Shown one piece after another: positions 25,583 through 33,006 of a DNA stretch of 64,000 nucleotides (position 1 is the stretch's first letter; every line of letters starts with the position of its first letter). A program made the position numbers and the translations under genes. Source of the stretch: JAAYDY01 sp964500225 (GTDB lineage Bacteria > Planctomycetota > Phycisphaerae > FEN-1346 > JAACEH01); the NCBI GenBank assembly GCA_964500225.1, contig CAZCOA010000002.1:105073-169072 (forward strand). The letters run 5' to 3'. The notes beneath the pieces are model-generated. The model worked only from the letters and a program-made list of their open reading frames with translations, did not search any database and had not been told where the DNA came from.

Positions 25583-28171
25583 CTACGATTTTCTCGGTTT
25601 CTTCGACTTCGTCGGCTTGGCTGGGCCGCCGGTCGCGCCACCCTGGCTGGAGGGCGTCTCCGGTCGCGTGGTCATCAGCAGCATATTGACCAGCATCTTC
25701 ACAGCCGTCGTCTTGTCATACCCGCGCAGGTTGTAGGCCCCGTAGCCCGACGCACTGTACGTCAGATCCAGCGGGCTGTAGTAGCCCACCGTCCGGCCCC
25801 CCGCGACAATCCGCAGGATCATCGGAGTCTTGATATCCGGATGCTCCTCGCGGACGGCGCGGCTGAAGCGAGGATTGTCGATTTCGAGGCCTTTCAACGA
25901 ACCGTCCATGTCCCCCTTGAAGAACGGATCGCCGGCCTCCATCGGCACCAGGTCCAGTCCCTCGGCGTCGGCGATGAACTTCCGGAAGTCCTCGTCGAAG
26001 CTCTTGCTGCCCATGGCGGCCTCGGCAATGACGAATCCTCCGTTCTTCATGTAGTCGGCCAGATAGTCCTTCTCGGCGTCGGTCAATTCCATCGCCGCCC
26101 CGCCGCGGACCACCAACACGTCGGGCATACCCACATCGATCTGGTCGGCCGGCGACGCATCTCCCATGGCAATCGTCACGCCGGCCTCCGTCTGGAACTC
26201 GTTGATAATCAGGCCGAGCATCTGGTAGTGAAGACCCAACTGGTAATTGCCCTTGTGCGCCAGGCACTGCATGTTGACCAGTTGCCGACCGCCCGTCTTG
26301 ACTTTCGAGACCTTCACCACCTCTTCCTTCTCGATCCACGGCTTGGGAATGGACCTGACGGCGCGTTTCTCTTTCTTGGCGGCTTCTTTCTCGGCCTCCA
26401 TGGCCTTCTCCCACTCGTCCATCAGGCGCTGCTTCTCCTGGAGCCGCGCGATCGTGTCCTGGAGCTTCGCCGGCGCGGGAGCCTTGTCCGTGGCATACGC
26501 GTACAGGTTCACCGCCAGGTCGAACGCCTCCTTGCGGTTCACCGTGTCCTGCATCTGCCAGGCGCACGAGATATCCTTGTCGGTGAACAGGCAGAACGTC
26601 CGCACACCGTCGTCCACCCCCTCGAGCAGCCCCTTGGCCTCGATCGGCAACTGGCAACTGTACAGCGGATGGTCGTCGGCCAGCGGTTTCAGCGGCCAGT
26701 CCGGCCACAGCTCCGCAATCAGCACCCGGGCCTGCTGCGAGAACGCGCTGTTGGCGCAGTTGGCCTCCACCAGCAGTGTCCCGCCCTCGAAGCAGAACCG
26801 CCTGAGCTTCTGCTTGTCCTCATCCGACAGCGTGAGCGACTCTTCTCCGCTCAAGTACAGCAGCGGCGAGTCGTGCCAGTCCTTGGTGTCCGACTTGATG
26901 TCGATCACCTGCCAGCGGAACTGCCGCTCGAGGCGTTTGCCCGTTTCCAGGGTCAGCAGCGCCAGGTCGCGGCGGTGACGGTTCCACTCGCCGTCGTACT
27001 TCAGCTTGTTCATCAGCACCGGGGCGTTGCCCTTGACCAGGAAGATGATCGCCAACGACAGGTCCACGATGCCCGCCGGATCGGCAACGTACTGTTTCTC
27101 CTTGCCATTGGAGTCGGTGATCGTGATGATTTGCGGCGGCTTGAAGTTCGGGTCCGGCTTCTCGCCCGGCAGGTCGATCGACTTGACCAGAGGACGCAGG
27201 GCCGAGGTCTTGGCCAGGCGATACATCTGCGCCGCTCCGCGCTTGTACCAGTCGTGTTTGCCGAACGTCTTGAGGCCCGAGGCCTGGCCGGCACGCTGAA
27301 GGCCATACAGGTAGTAGGTCAGCCACCGCTCCTCGGCATGCGACTGTTTCTTGCCCTCGAAGTAATCCACCATCCACTGGATACCCTTGTCGAGGATGGT
27401 GTCGTCGAGTTTGCCGCCACTGCTCTTGCCCTTGGCGCACGGGCAACCGGCCGTGCGCTGCAACTGGTCGCTGGCGATCATCAGACTGGCCAGCGACGGG
27501 CCCGTTATCGTAACCGACGCCTCCGGATCGGGATCGGTCGGCTTGGCCTTGGTATAGGGCTGGTAGGTCCAGCCGCCATCAGGCGTCTGGGTGGTCGTGT
27601 AGTGGCGGAAAAGCTTGGCCCAGACCGAGTCGCTCACCTCGCAGTTGGCCATCGACGCATCGCACAGCCCCAGCACGGCAAACCCGGTGACCGAGTTGTC
27701 GCCGCGGCCCTTGTTCTCGGCCTTGACGAGATAGCCCCACATGCCGTCGTCGTGCTGGTTGCGGGCCAGCCACGTGGCGTCGGCGGCCAGTCGATGCCGC
27801 AGGGTCGGATAGTGCCGGACCAGCTGCGCATAGGCCATGGCGCGGCAGCCCATGACATAGGTCCGCGTGACCTTCGCGGCACCAAGCGCTTCGATGGCTT
27901 GGCGGATAGTAACACTGTCGTACGGCTCTCCGGCCAGCAGAAGTGCCTGCACGGCCAGCGACGTCGTGGCCCCCTCGTGCTGCGGGTACTCCACCCAGCC
28001 CCCGTCAGGCTTCTGGAGCTTCTTCAGCGTCTGACAGGCTTCGGCAATAGCCTCCTCGATTTTCGCATCCGTCGGCGGCGGCTCGATCCCTGACTGGGCC
28101 CATGCCGACGGGGCCGCCATCATCGACGCCAATAAGGCCGCAGCGCACCACAATGCCCGTGGACGTGTCAT
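25583..28171 (-). CDS. Secreted toroid-repeat / tandem DUF4159 protein, paralogue 5
   Basis: At 862 residues this is the longest of the array. After a signal peptide (ending in AWA, about residue 26) come toroid-type repeats, the GCPCAKGKS loop, LMNKLKYDGEWNRHRRD and two DUF4159-like domains. It has two features its relatives lack: a highly charged Glu/Lys segment between the two DUF4159 domains, probably helical or coiled-coil (around RLQEKQRLMDEWEKAMEAEK), and a C-terminal basic tail (KPTKSKKPRKS). The second domain ends in GYYSPLDL and RGYDKTTA. GGAGG precedes the ATG, and a promoter candidate lies upstream. The function is unknown. Confidence 0.85.
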   Translation of the reverse strand: MTRPRALWCAAALLASMMAAPSAWAQSGIEPPPTDAKIEEAIAEACQTLKKLQKPDGGWVEYPQHEGATTSLAVQALLLAGEPYDSVTIRQAIEALGAAKVTRTYVMGCRAMAYAQLVRHYPTLRHRLAADATWLARNQHDDGMWGYLVKAENKGRGDNSVTGFAVLGLCDASMANCEVSDSVWAKLFRHYTTTQTPDGGWTYQPYTKAKPTDPDPEASVTITGPSLASLMIASDQLQRTAGCPCAKGKSSGGKLDDTILDKGIQWMVDYFEGKKQSHAEERWLTYYLYGLQRAGQASGLKTFGKHDWYKRGAAQMYRLAKTSALRPLVKSIDLPGEKPDPNFKPPQIITITDSNGKEKQYVADPAGIVDLSLAIIFLVKGNAPVLMNKLKYDGEWNRHRRDLALLTLETGKRLERQFRWQVIDIKSDTKDWHDSPLLYLSGEESLTLSDEDKQKLRRFCFEGGTLLVEANCANSAFSQQARVLIAELWPDWPLKPLADDHPLYSCQLPIEAKGLLEGVDDGVRTFCLFTDKDISCAWQMQDTVNRKEAFDLAVNLYAYATDKAPAPAKLQDTIARLQEKQRLMDEWEKAMEAEKEAAKKEKRAVRSIPKPWIEKEEVVKVSKVKTGGRQLVNMQCLAHKGNYQLGLHYQMLGLIINEFQTEAGVTIAMGDASPADQIDVGMPDVLVVRGGAAMELTDAEKDYLADYMKNGGFVIAEAAMGSKSFDEDFRKFIADAEGLDLVPMEAGDPFFKGDMDGSLKGLEIDNPRFSRAVREEHPDIKTPMILRIVAGGRTVGYYSPLDLTYSASGYGAYNLRGYDKTTAVKMLVNMLLMTTRPETPSSQGGATGGPAKPTKSKKPRKS

Positions 28172-28225
28172 CGGATAACCTCCGCCATCCCAAAAGCGTG
28201 ATAGGGGTGAATTGTCCACTGTTGG

Positions 28226-28254
28226 AGTCTACCCCAACGCAAGGCCTGCGCCAA
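28226..28254 (-). promoter_or_regulatory. Candidate promoter for array paralogue 5
   Basis: Minus-strand TTGGCG, 17 bases, TAGACT, about 55 bases upstream of the gene start. It suggests the array is not one single transcript. Confidence 0.45.
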
Positions 28255-28264
28255 GGATAAGTCG

Positions 28265-30610
28265 TTAAAAGTTCAGGGCATAAAGCACGACGTTGACGGC
28301 AATCCGGCGGGCGTCCTCGGCCGCATAGGCGCTGGCCTGGAACGTCGTCATTCCGTCCAGTCCCGGCCCCAGCGCATAGGGCGAGTAGACCACACAGTAC
28401 CGGTCGCCCGAGCGGATGCCCTCCAACCTCGGGTGGGCCAGCTCCGGCGTCGTGCGGGCCGCGGGGCCAGTCAGCGTCACCCGCTCGATGCGGCGTCCCA
28501 CCTCCCCATTCAGCAGCGGACTCTCGGCCGGCACCGGCTCCAGCGGCTGATCCGGGTACAGTTCCTCCATCAGCGTCCGAAACCCCGCGTCAAATGCCTT
28601 CTCCCCACAGCAAGCCTCCGCCATCAGGAATCCGCCACGATCCAGGTAACGTCTCAGCGCCGCCTTCTCGGCGTCAGTCAATTTCGGGTCGCGGTGTCCC
28701 GCCATGTAGAGCACCGGCATCTGGGCCGCCTCGGCATCGGTCAATCGCACCGGCACGGCTCGGTCGGCCGCCTTGACGGCCGCCTCCGTCCGCAGCAGTT
28801 CCAGAAGCCGGTCCACGGCCTTCGGGCGGCTGTTCCAGTCCCCCTGGTGCTGCACCTTCCCGATGTACAGAGCCCCGCGCTCGACCTTAACCTGGGCCGT
28901 CTGCCGGACCAGTTCGACCGGCGACAGCGGATCGCGCAGCGGCTGCCGAGCCGTCGCGTAGGCGGCAAGGTTCAGCCCCAGTTTCAGTGCCGCTTCACTG
29001 TCCGGCTGGTCCGACTGCTCCCACCAGCAGGTCAGGTCCTTCACCGACAACAGCAGCGGCGTCCGGCAACCAAACCCGAGTCCCTCGATCTGCCACGTGT
29101 CGGGCAGACTCTCCAGACTATGGTACACCGGGTGCGTCGCCGGCAGCGGTTCGAGCGTCTGCTCCGGGAACAACTCGACCGCCAGGCTCCGGACCGACTC
29201 GGCGAAGGCCTTGCCGTCGCAGCAGGCGTCCGCCACGACGACGCCCCCCTGCTCGACATACTCGCGCAGCTTCTGCTTCTGCGGCGGCGTCAGGGCCAGC
29301 GACTCGCGTCCGGTCACCAAGAGCAACGGCGCCTCGAGCCATCGCTCGATCGGATCGCCGAAGCTCACGGTCTGCCACCCGACGGGCCGGCCGTTGAGCC
29401 GGTCGCCAATCCATCGCGTCAAGTGTTCGGCATCGTACCGGTTGATGTTCCAGTCGTCGCCGGAGCGTCCCCAGCGGAGCTTGTTGACCAGCAGCGGCAC
29501 GTGCCCCTTGGTCAGGAAGAGAATGGCGAAGGCGATGTCGTACTCGAAGGCGGCCCCCTGGGTCTTGCCGACGCGGGCAAAACCGCCGTCGGGCAACTGT
29601 CGCCCCACCAGGAACGCCGCCCCTTCGCGGAACCAGTCCGCCCCGCCTATTGTCCGCAACCCGCCAATGATGCCCACGCGCTCCACGGCGTACAGGTAAT
29701 AGTAGTGATACGAGCCGGGCAGCCCCGGATGCTCGCTGACCGAGAAATGCTTGTCCAGCCACGCCAAGGCCTGGGCGATCGGTTCGTTCTGACGGTACTG
29801 TCCGCACAGCTTCGTACGCTCGGGCGTGCCGCACTTGAACCGCCGCCCCTCGTGCAGCCGCGAGCCGGCCGCCATGAGGCTGGCCAGTCCGGCCGCCGTC
29901 ATGGACCCATAGGAGTTGTAGTTGGGCCCCATGCGGTACCCCCAGCCGCCATCCTTATTCTGGGCGCGGACGTAGTGGCTTTCGCTGCGTTTCCAGACCT
30001 GCTCGTCCACGGGGTATCCGGCTCGCGACGCCTCGTACAGGGCCAACAAGGCCATCTGCGTATTCGAATGGTCGGTGTAGGTGATCAAGGCATCCGGGGC
30101 GCCCGACTGGGCCAGGCGGCGGTTGTAGCCCCAGGTGCCCAGAGGCGTCTGCGCGGCCGAGAGCCAGGCCACGGCCTCGCGCACCTGGGCCGCATGGGCA
30201 GGCTTGCCGCTCACTTCGTCGGCCTTCAGGAAGGCCATCGCGCGAAGCGAGACGGCATAGGTGTCGGCGTTGGGCATCCGCTCCAGCGCCGCCAACCCCC
30301 GTGCCACCACCGGGTCGTCCAGCGGAACGCCCGCCTGCACCAGCGCCAGCACGGCCAGGGCAGTCATGCCGCCATAGCCGCCGCCGTAGCTGTCCAGGAT
30401 GTCGCCCCAGTGCCCGTCGGCGCGCTGCCCCTTCTTGAGCCGCGCCACCGCCCGATCGACGCACTGACGGACCTGCTCGTCGGTCACCTGGGCGGCCGCC
30501 GGCGCCGGCAGCGCCGCCACGATCACGGCCACCGCCGCAGCACACACCGCGCGCACCGCCATGGAGCGATAAGGCGAGGTTCCCGGTCGCGGAAGCGTTC
30601 GTCGTGACAT
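28265..30610 (-). CDS. Secreted toroid-repeat / tandem DUF4159 protein, paralogue 6
   Basis: About 781 residues, the first gene of the array in transcription order. A signal peptide ends near APAAAQ (about residue 41 from the first ATG). Toroid repeats show SNTQMALLALYEA, DGGWGYRMG and NSYGSMTAAGLASL, the clearest match in the array to prenyltransferase-type repeats. The CPC loop is replaced by two spaced cysteines (KCGTPERTKLCG). LVNKLRWGRSGDDWN and two DUF4159-like domains follow, the second ending in VVYSPYAL. No ribosome binding site is seen before the ATG at 30610, while TATAAT lies nine bases upstream, so the mRNA may be leaderless; an in-frame ATG at 30562 is an alternative. Confidence 0.82.
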   Translation of the reverse strand: MSRRTLPRPGTSPYRSMAVRAVCAAAVAVIVAALPAPAAAQVTDEQVRQCVDRAVARLKKGQRADGHWGDILDSYGGGYGGMTALAVLALVQAGVPLDDPVVARGLAALERMPNADTYAVSLRAMAFLKADEVSGKPAHAAQVREAVAWLSAAQTPLGTWGYNRRLAQSGAPDALITYTDHSNTQMALLALYEASRAGYPVDEQVWKRSESHYVRAQNKDGGWGYRMGPNYNSYGSMTAAGLASLMAAGSRLHEGRRFKCGTPERTKLCGQYRQNEPIAQALAWLDKHFSVSEHPGLPGSYHYYYLYAVERVGIIGGLRTIGGADWFREGAAFLVGRQLPDGGFARVGKTQGAAFEYDIAFAILFLTKGHVPLLVNKLRWGRSGDDWNINRYDAEHLTRWIGDRLNGRPVGWQTVSFGDPIERWLEAPLLLVTGRESLALTPPQKQKLREYVEQGGVVVADACCDGKAFAESVRSLAVELFPEQTLEPLPATHPVYHSLESLPDTWQIEGLGFGCRTPLLLSVKDLTCWWEQSDQPDSEAALKLGLNLAAYATARQPLRDPLSPVELVRQTAQVKVERGALYIGKVQHQGDWNSRPKAVDRLLELLRTEAAVKAADRAVPVRLTDAEAAQMPVLYMAGHRDPKLTDAEKAALRRYLDRGGFLMAEACCGEKAFDAGFRTLMEELYPDQPLEPVPAESPLLNGEVGRRIERVTLTGPAARTTPELAHPRLEGIRSGDRYCVVYSPYALGPGLDGMTTFQASAYAAEDARRIAVNVVLYALNF

Positions 30611-30619
30611 ACCGTCAGA

Positions 30620-30625
30620 TTATAT
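30620..30625 (-). promoter_or_regulatory. Isolated TATAAT -10 element before array paralogue 6
   Basis: A perfect minus-strand TATAAT lies nine bases before the ATG at 30610; no good -35 hexamer is seen at 16-18 bases. If used, transcription would begin within a few bases of the start codon. Confidence 0.35.
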
Positions 30626-30689
30626 CGGCCCCCGCCCGCCGAACCAGCAGGAGTTCTGGAGTATCCCACGATCCGCCGAATGCGACCAA

Positions 30690-32375
30690 TCAGTCGTTCA
30701 GCCTGCCGTTAAGGATGTTCACCAGCAGGGACAGGTCGGTCGGCTCGACGCCGCCGTTGCCGTCGAGGTCGAAGGCCCGTGCGGGAATGTGTTGCGGTGC
30801 CATGCCGTTCAAGGCGGAAATCAAGGCGCTGAGGTCGCCGGGTTCGGCACCGCCGTTGCCGTCGATGTCTCCGAGTCGTCGCACCATCAGCGGCACGTGG
30901 CAAACCTGTTGTCCGCCGACGTCGCCCGTGACCACCACATCCAGCACCAGTTCGCCGGTACCCGTCTGACCGTCGGTGTGGCGGCTGCCCAGCACATACT
31001 TGACCAGGGGATTGCCCTCCGGATCGTCGATAACCGTCACTTCGCCGGGGCCGCTGCCGGGGCGTTTGGTCACGGTGACCGTGTAGCTGGAGTTGGTTTC
31101 ACCATCGTCCACGGCGGCTACGATCCTCACCTTGTGCCCGCCGCGTGCCAATGAACCGGCGATGTTCTGATACACCCACCGGTCCTCACTCTCGACGGTC
31201 ACGACGGCTGTCGGCGACGCCTCGACGGCCAGACTGTGACCGGCTCCCCCGTCGATGGCGAGCACGTTGCTCGGCGCGGCCGCGACGACGGGCAACAGGC
31301 GATCCGTCGTGGTGCCGTCGCCGAGCTGGCCCTCTGCATTGTGTCCCCAGGCCCACAATCGCTTCTGCGCATCAACAACCAGAGTGTGATACCCGCCGCA
31401 AGCCACACGATCGACCGTCGCATCGAGGAGAACCCGGACCGGCAGGACGGACGCCGTCGAGACGCCGTTGCCCAACTGACCATAGGCGTTGGCGCCCCAG
31501 GCCCAGAGCGTGTTATCGTCCAGCAGTGCGACGCTGTGACTGGAGCCGCACGAGACGCTTACGGCCCCAGCGAGAGAAGGCACCAGCACGGGGGATCGGC
31601 GCGTTTCGACGGTGCCGTCGCCGAGTTGGCCGCTGCTATTTTGGCCCCAGGTCCAGACCTGGCCGGAGGCTGTGGCCACAACCACATGCGCATAGCCCGC
31701 GTCGGCCGCGATGACCACCTCCGGCAGCGTCACGCGGCGCGGTGTCGGGCTGTCGTCGGCCGATCCGATGCCCAGTTGGCCGTAGGTATTCTGGCCCCAG
31801 GTCCAGACGGTGCCGTCGCGGCAGACGGCAAGCGAATACTTGTACCCGGCCGCCACGGCCTGCACGTCGGCCACAGCGGCCACCCGGACCGGCGTCGCGC
31901 GCGATGTGGTGGTGCCGTCGCCGAGTTGCCCTTTATCGTTGCGGCCCCAGGCCCAGACATTGCCCTCGCCGTCCAGGGCCAGCGAGTGATACCATCCGGC
32001 CGCGACAGCCACGATGCCAGATAAGTCGGCGACTTGGACAGGTGTATGCCGTAGCACGTGCGTCCCGTCGCCGAGTTGGCCGTAGCTGTTCATCCCCCAG
32101 GCCCAGACATTGCCCTGACGATCCACGGCCAATGAGTGCCTGTCTCCGGCGGCAACCGAAACGATGTCGCCGAGCGATGCTACACGGACGGCAGACGTGC
32201 GGTCGGTGGTCGTGCCGTCTCCGAGCTGGCCCATATCGTTCAGGCCCCAGGCGTACGGCGTCCGACCGGCGTCGTCGGCACGGACCTCCAGGGAACCAAG
32301 CCCGGCCATTGCCACCGCGAGTGTGACGACTGGGATCCAACGCATGCCGCAGGCAACGCGACGTGCCGGGGTCAT
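30690..32375 (-). CDS. Secreted RCC1-repeat protein with C-terminal dockerin-type repeats
   Basis: A 561-residue exported protein. After a signal peptide (about 1-33) come seven RCC1-type repeats, each about 50 residues, with the pattern WAWGxNxxGQLGDGT, which should fold as a seven-bladed beta propeller. A beta-rich domain of about 100 residues follows, then two EF-hand-like dockerin repeats at the C-terminus (DIDGNGGAEPGDLSALISALN and, 25 residues on, DLDGNGGVEPTDLSLLVNILN, given here only as patterns) that should bind calcium. Dockerin-type ends may attach the protein to a cohesin-like partner; none is in this window. GGGAGGG precedes the ATG. It lies 79 bases upstream of the toroid/DUF4159 array on the same strand. 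Confidence 0.87.
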   Translation of the reverse strand: MTPARRVACGMRWIPVVTLAVAMAGLGSLEVRADDAGRTPYAWGLNDMGQLGDGTTTDRTSAVRVASLGDIVSVAAGDRHSLAVDRQGNVWAWGMNSYGQLGDGTHVLRHTPVQVADLSGIVAVAAGWYHSLALDGEGNVWAWGRNDKGQLGDGTTTSRATPVRVAAVADVQAVAAGYKYSLAVCRDGTVWTWGQNTYGQLGIGSADDSPTPRRVTLPEVVIAADAGYAHVVVATASGQVWTWGQNSSGQLGDGTVETRRSPVLVPSLAGAVSVSCGSSHSVALLDDNTLWAWGANAYGQLGNGVSTASVLPVRVLLDATVDRVACGGYHTLVVDAQKRLWAWGHNAEGQLGDGTTTDRLLPVVAAAPSNVLAIDGGAGHSLAVEASPTAVVTVESEDRWVYQNIAGSLARGGHKVRIVAAVDDGETNSSYTVTVTKRPGSGPGEVTVIDDPEGNPLVKYVLGSRHTDGQTGTGELVLDVVVTGDVGGQQVCHVPLMVRRLGDIDGNGGAEPGDLSALISALNGMAPQHIPARAFDLDGNGGVEPTDLSLLVNILNGRLND

Positions 32376-32479
32376 CGGCAGGCCCTCCCGCTAAGGCAAT
32401 CGGATATGTGCGACTTGAACCGACGGCGACATCCGACGCCGGAGCACGTCCCCACGCGCTCCGCGTTTATTGACGCATG

Positions 32480-32508
32480 AGAATACTATGTGCTATCGCC
32501 GGATGCAA
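32480..32508 (-). promoter_or_regulatory. Candidate promoter for the RCC1/dockerin gene
   Basis: Minus-strand TTGCAT, 17 bases, TATTCT, about 105 bases upstream of the start. It has the same -10 as the thrC promoter candidate. Confidence 0.4.
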
Positions 32509-32775
32509 GACGTTTGTCACCGCCTTGTGACGAGTTCCGAGGCCGAGCGGCCGCTGGAAGACCCGACACCTGTGACGGCCCCCGGCCGAGGTGGATGTAT
32601 CCGGACGTCACCCTGTCGCGGTCACCGGCTCTGATGCACCAAGGGACGCCGACATTCAGGAAAAGACAAGTAGAAGTCGGTAGGACCGCAGAACTAACCG
32701 ACAGGCCGGACGAACCCTTTCCCATGTGCCAGCCGTGCGGGAATGTCAGAGTTGTTGACCGGACCTCCTGACCGG

Positions 32776-32812
32776 AAACGGCGAAGGCCCGCAAGTCGTT
32801 GACTTGCGGGCC
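32776..32812 (-). terminator. Hairpin terminator downstream of tRNA-Gln
   Basis: A perfect 12-base-pair stem, GGCCCGCAAGTC / GACTTGCGGGCC, with a 3-base GTT-type loop lies 9 bases past the tRNA end. On the minus strand it is followed by the moderately T-rich TTCGCCGTTT. It probably ends the tRNA transcript. Confidence 0.7.
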
Positions 32813-32821
32813 CTTGTGTTC

Positions 32822-32895
32822 TGGCTGGGGATCAGGGACTCGAACCCCGACTAGCTGATCCAGAGTCAGCCGTGCTACCATTACACCAATCCCCA
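32822..32895 (-). tRNA. tRNA-Gln(CUG)
   Basis: A 74-base tRNA on the minus strand. The acceptor arm TGGGGAT/ATCCCCA is followed by G and an encoded CCA; the anticodon stem GCTGA/TCAGC encloses CTCTGGA, giving anticodon CTG; the T arm contains GGTTCGAGTCC. It has its own promoter and terminator and so forms a complete single-tRNA transcription unit. Confidence 0.96.
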
Positions 32896-32916
32896 GCAAT
32901 GACTCTGGAGCGAGAG

Positions 32917-32944
32917 AGTATAGCGAACCGGCAGTGGAAGTCAA
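32917..32944 (-). promoter_or_regulatory. Promoter of tRNA-Gln
   Basis: Minus-strand TTGACT, 16 bases, TATACT (each five of six) places the transcription start about 15 bases before the mature tRNA 5' end. Confidence 0.75.
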
Positions 32945-33006
32945 GGCATCGGCGACATGGGAAAATTCCATGGCCCCCCGGGTGCCAGGAGGCTCGCAAC
33001 CCGCGG

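Larger units (their letters stand above)
32376..32821. other. Intergenic region between the RCC1 gene and tRNA-Gln
   Basis: These 446 bases hold the RCC1 promoter candidate near one end and the tRNA-Gln terminator hairpin near the other. Open frames between them have no convincing start signal or recognisable product; I call no gene. Confidence 0.5.

Noticed and set aside
25841..28093. A 750-codon open frame antisense to array paralogue 5
   Set aside because: The high GC bias at third codon positions opens mirror frames; the minus-strand protein has a signal peptide, ribosome site and recognisable domains, while the plus-strand product is Arg/His/Gln-rich without motifs.
28433..30607. A 724-codon open frame antisense to array paralogue 6
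   Set aside because: Same mirror-frame effect; the product is basic and low in complexity, with no recognisable domain.
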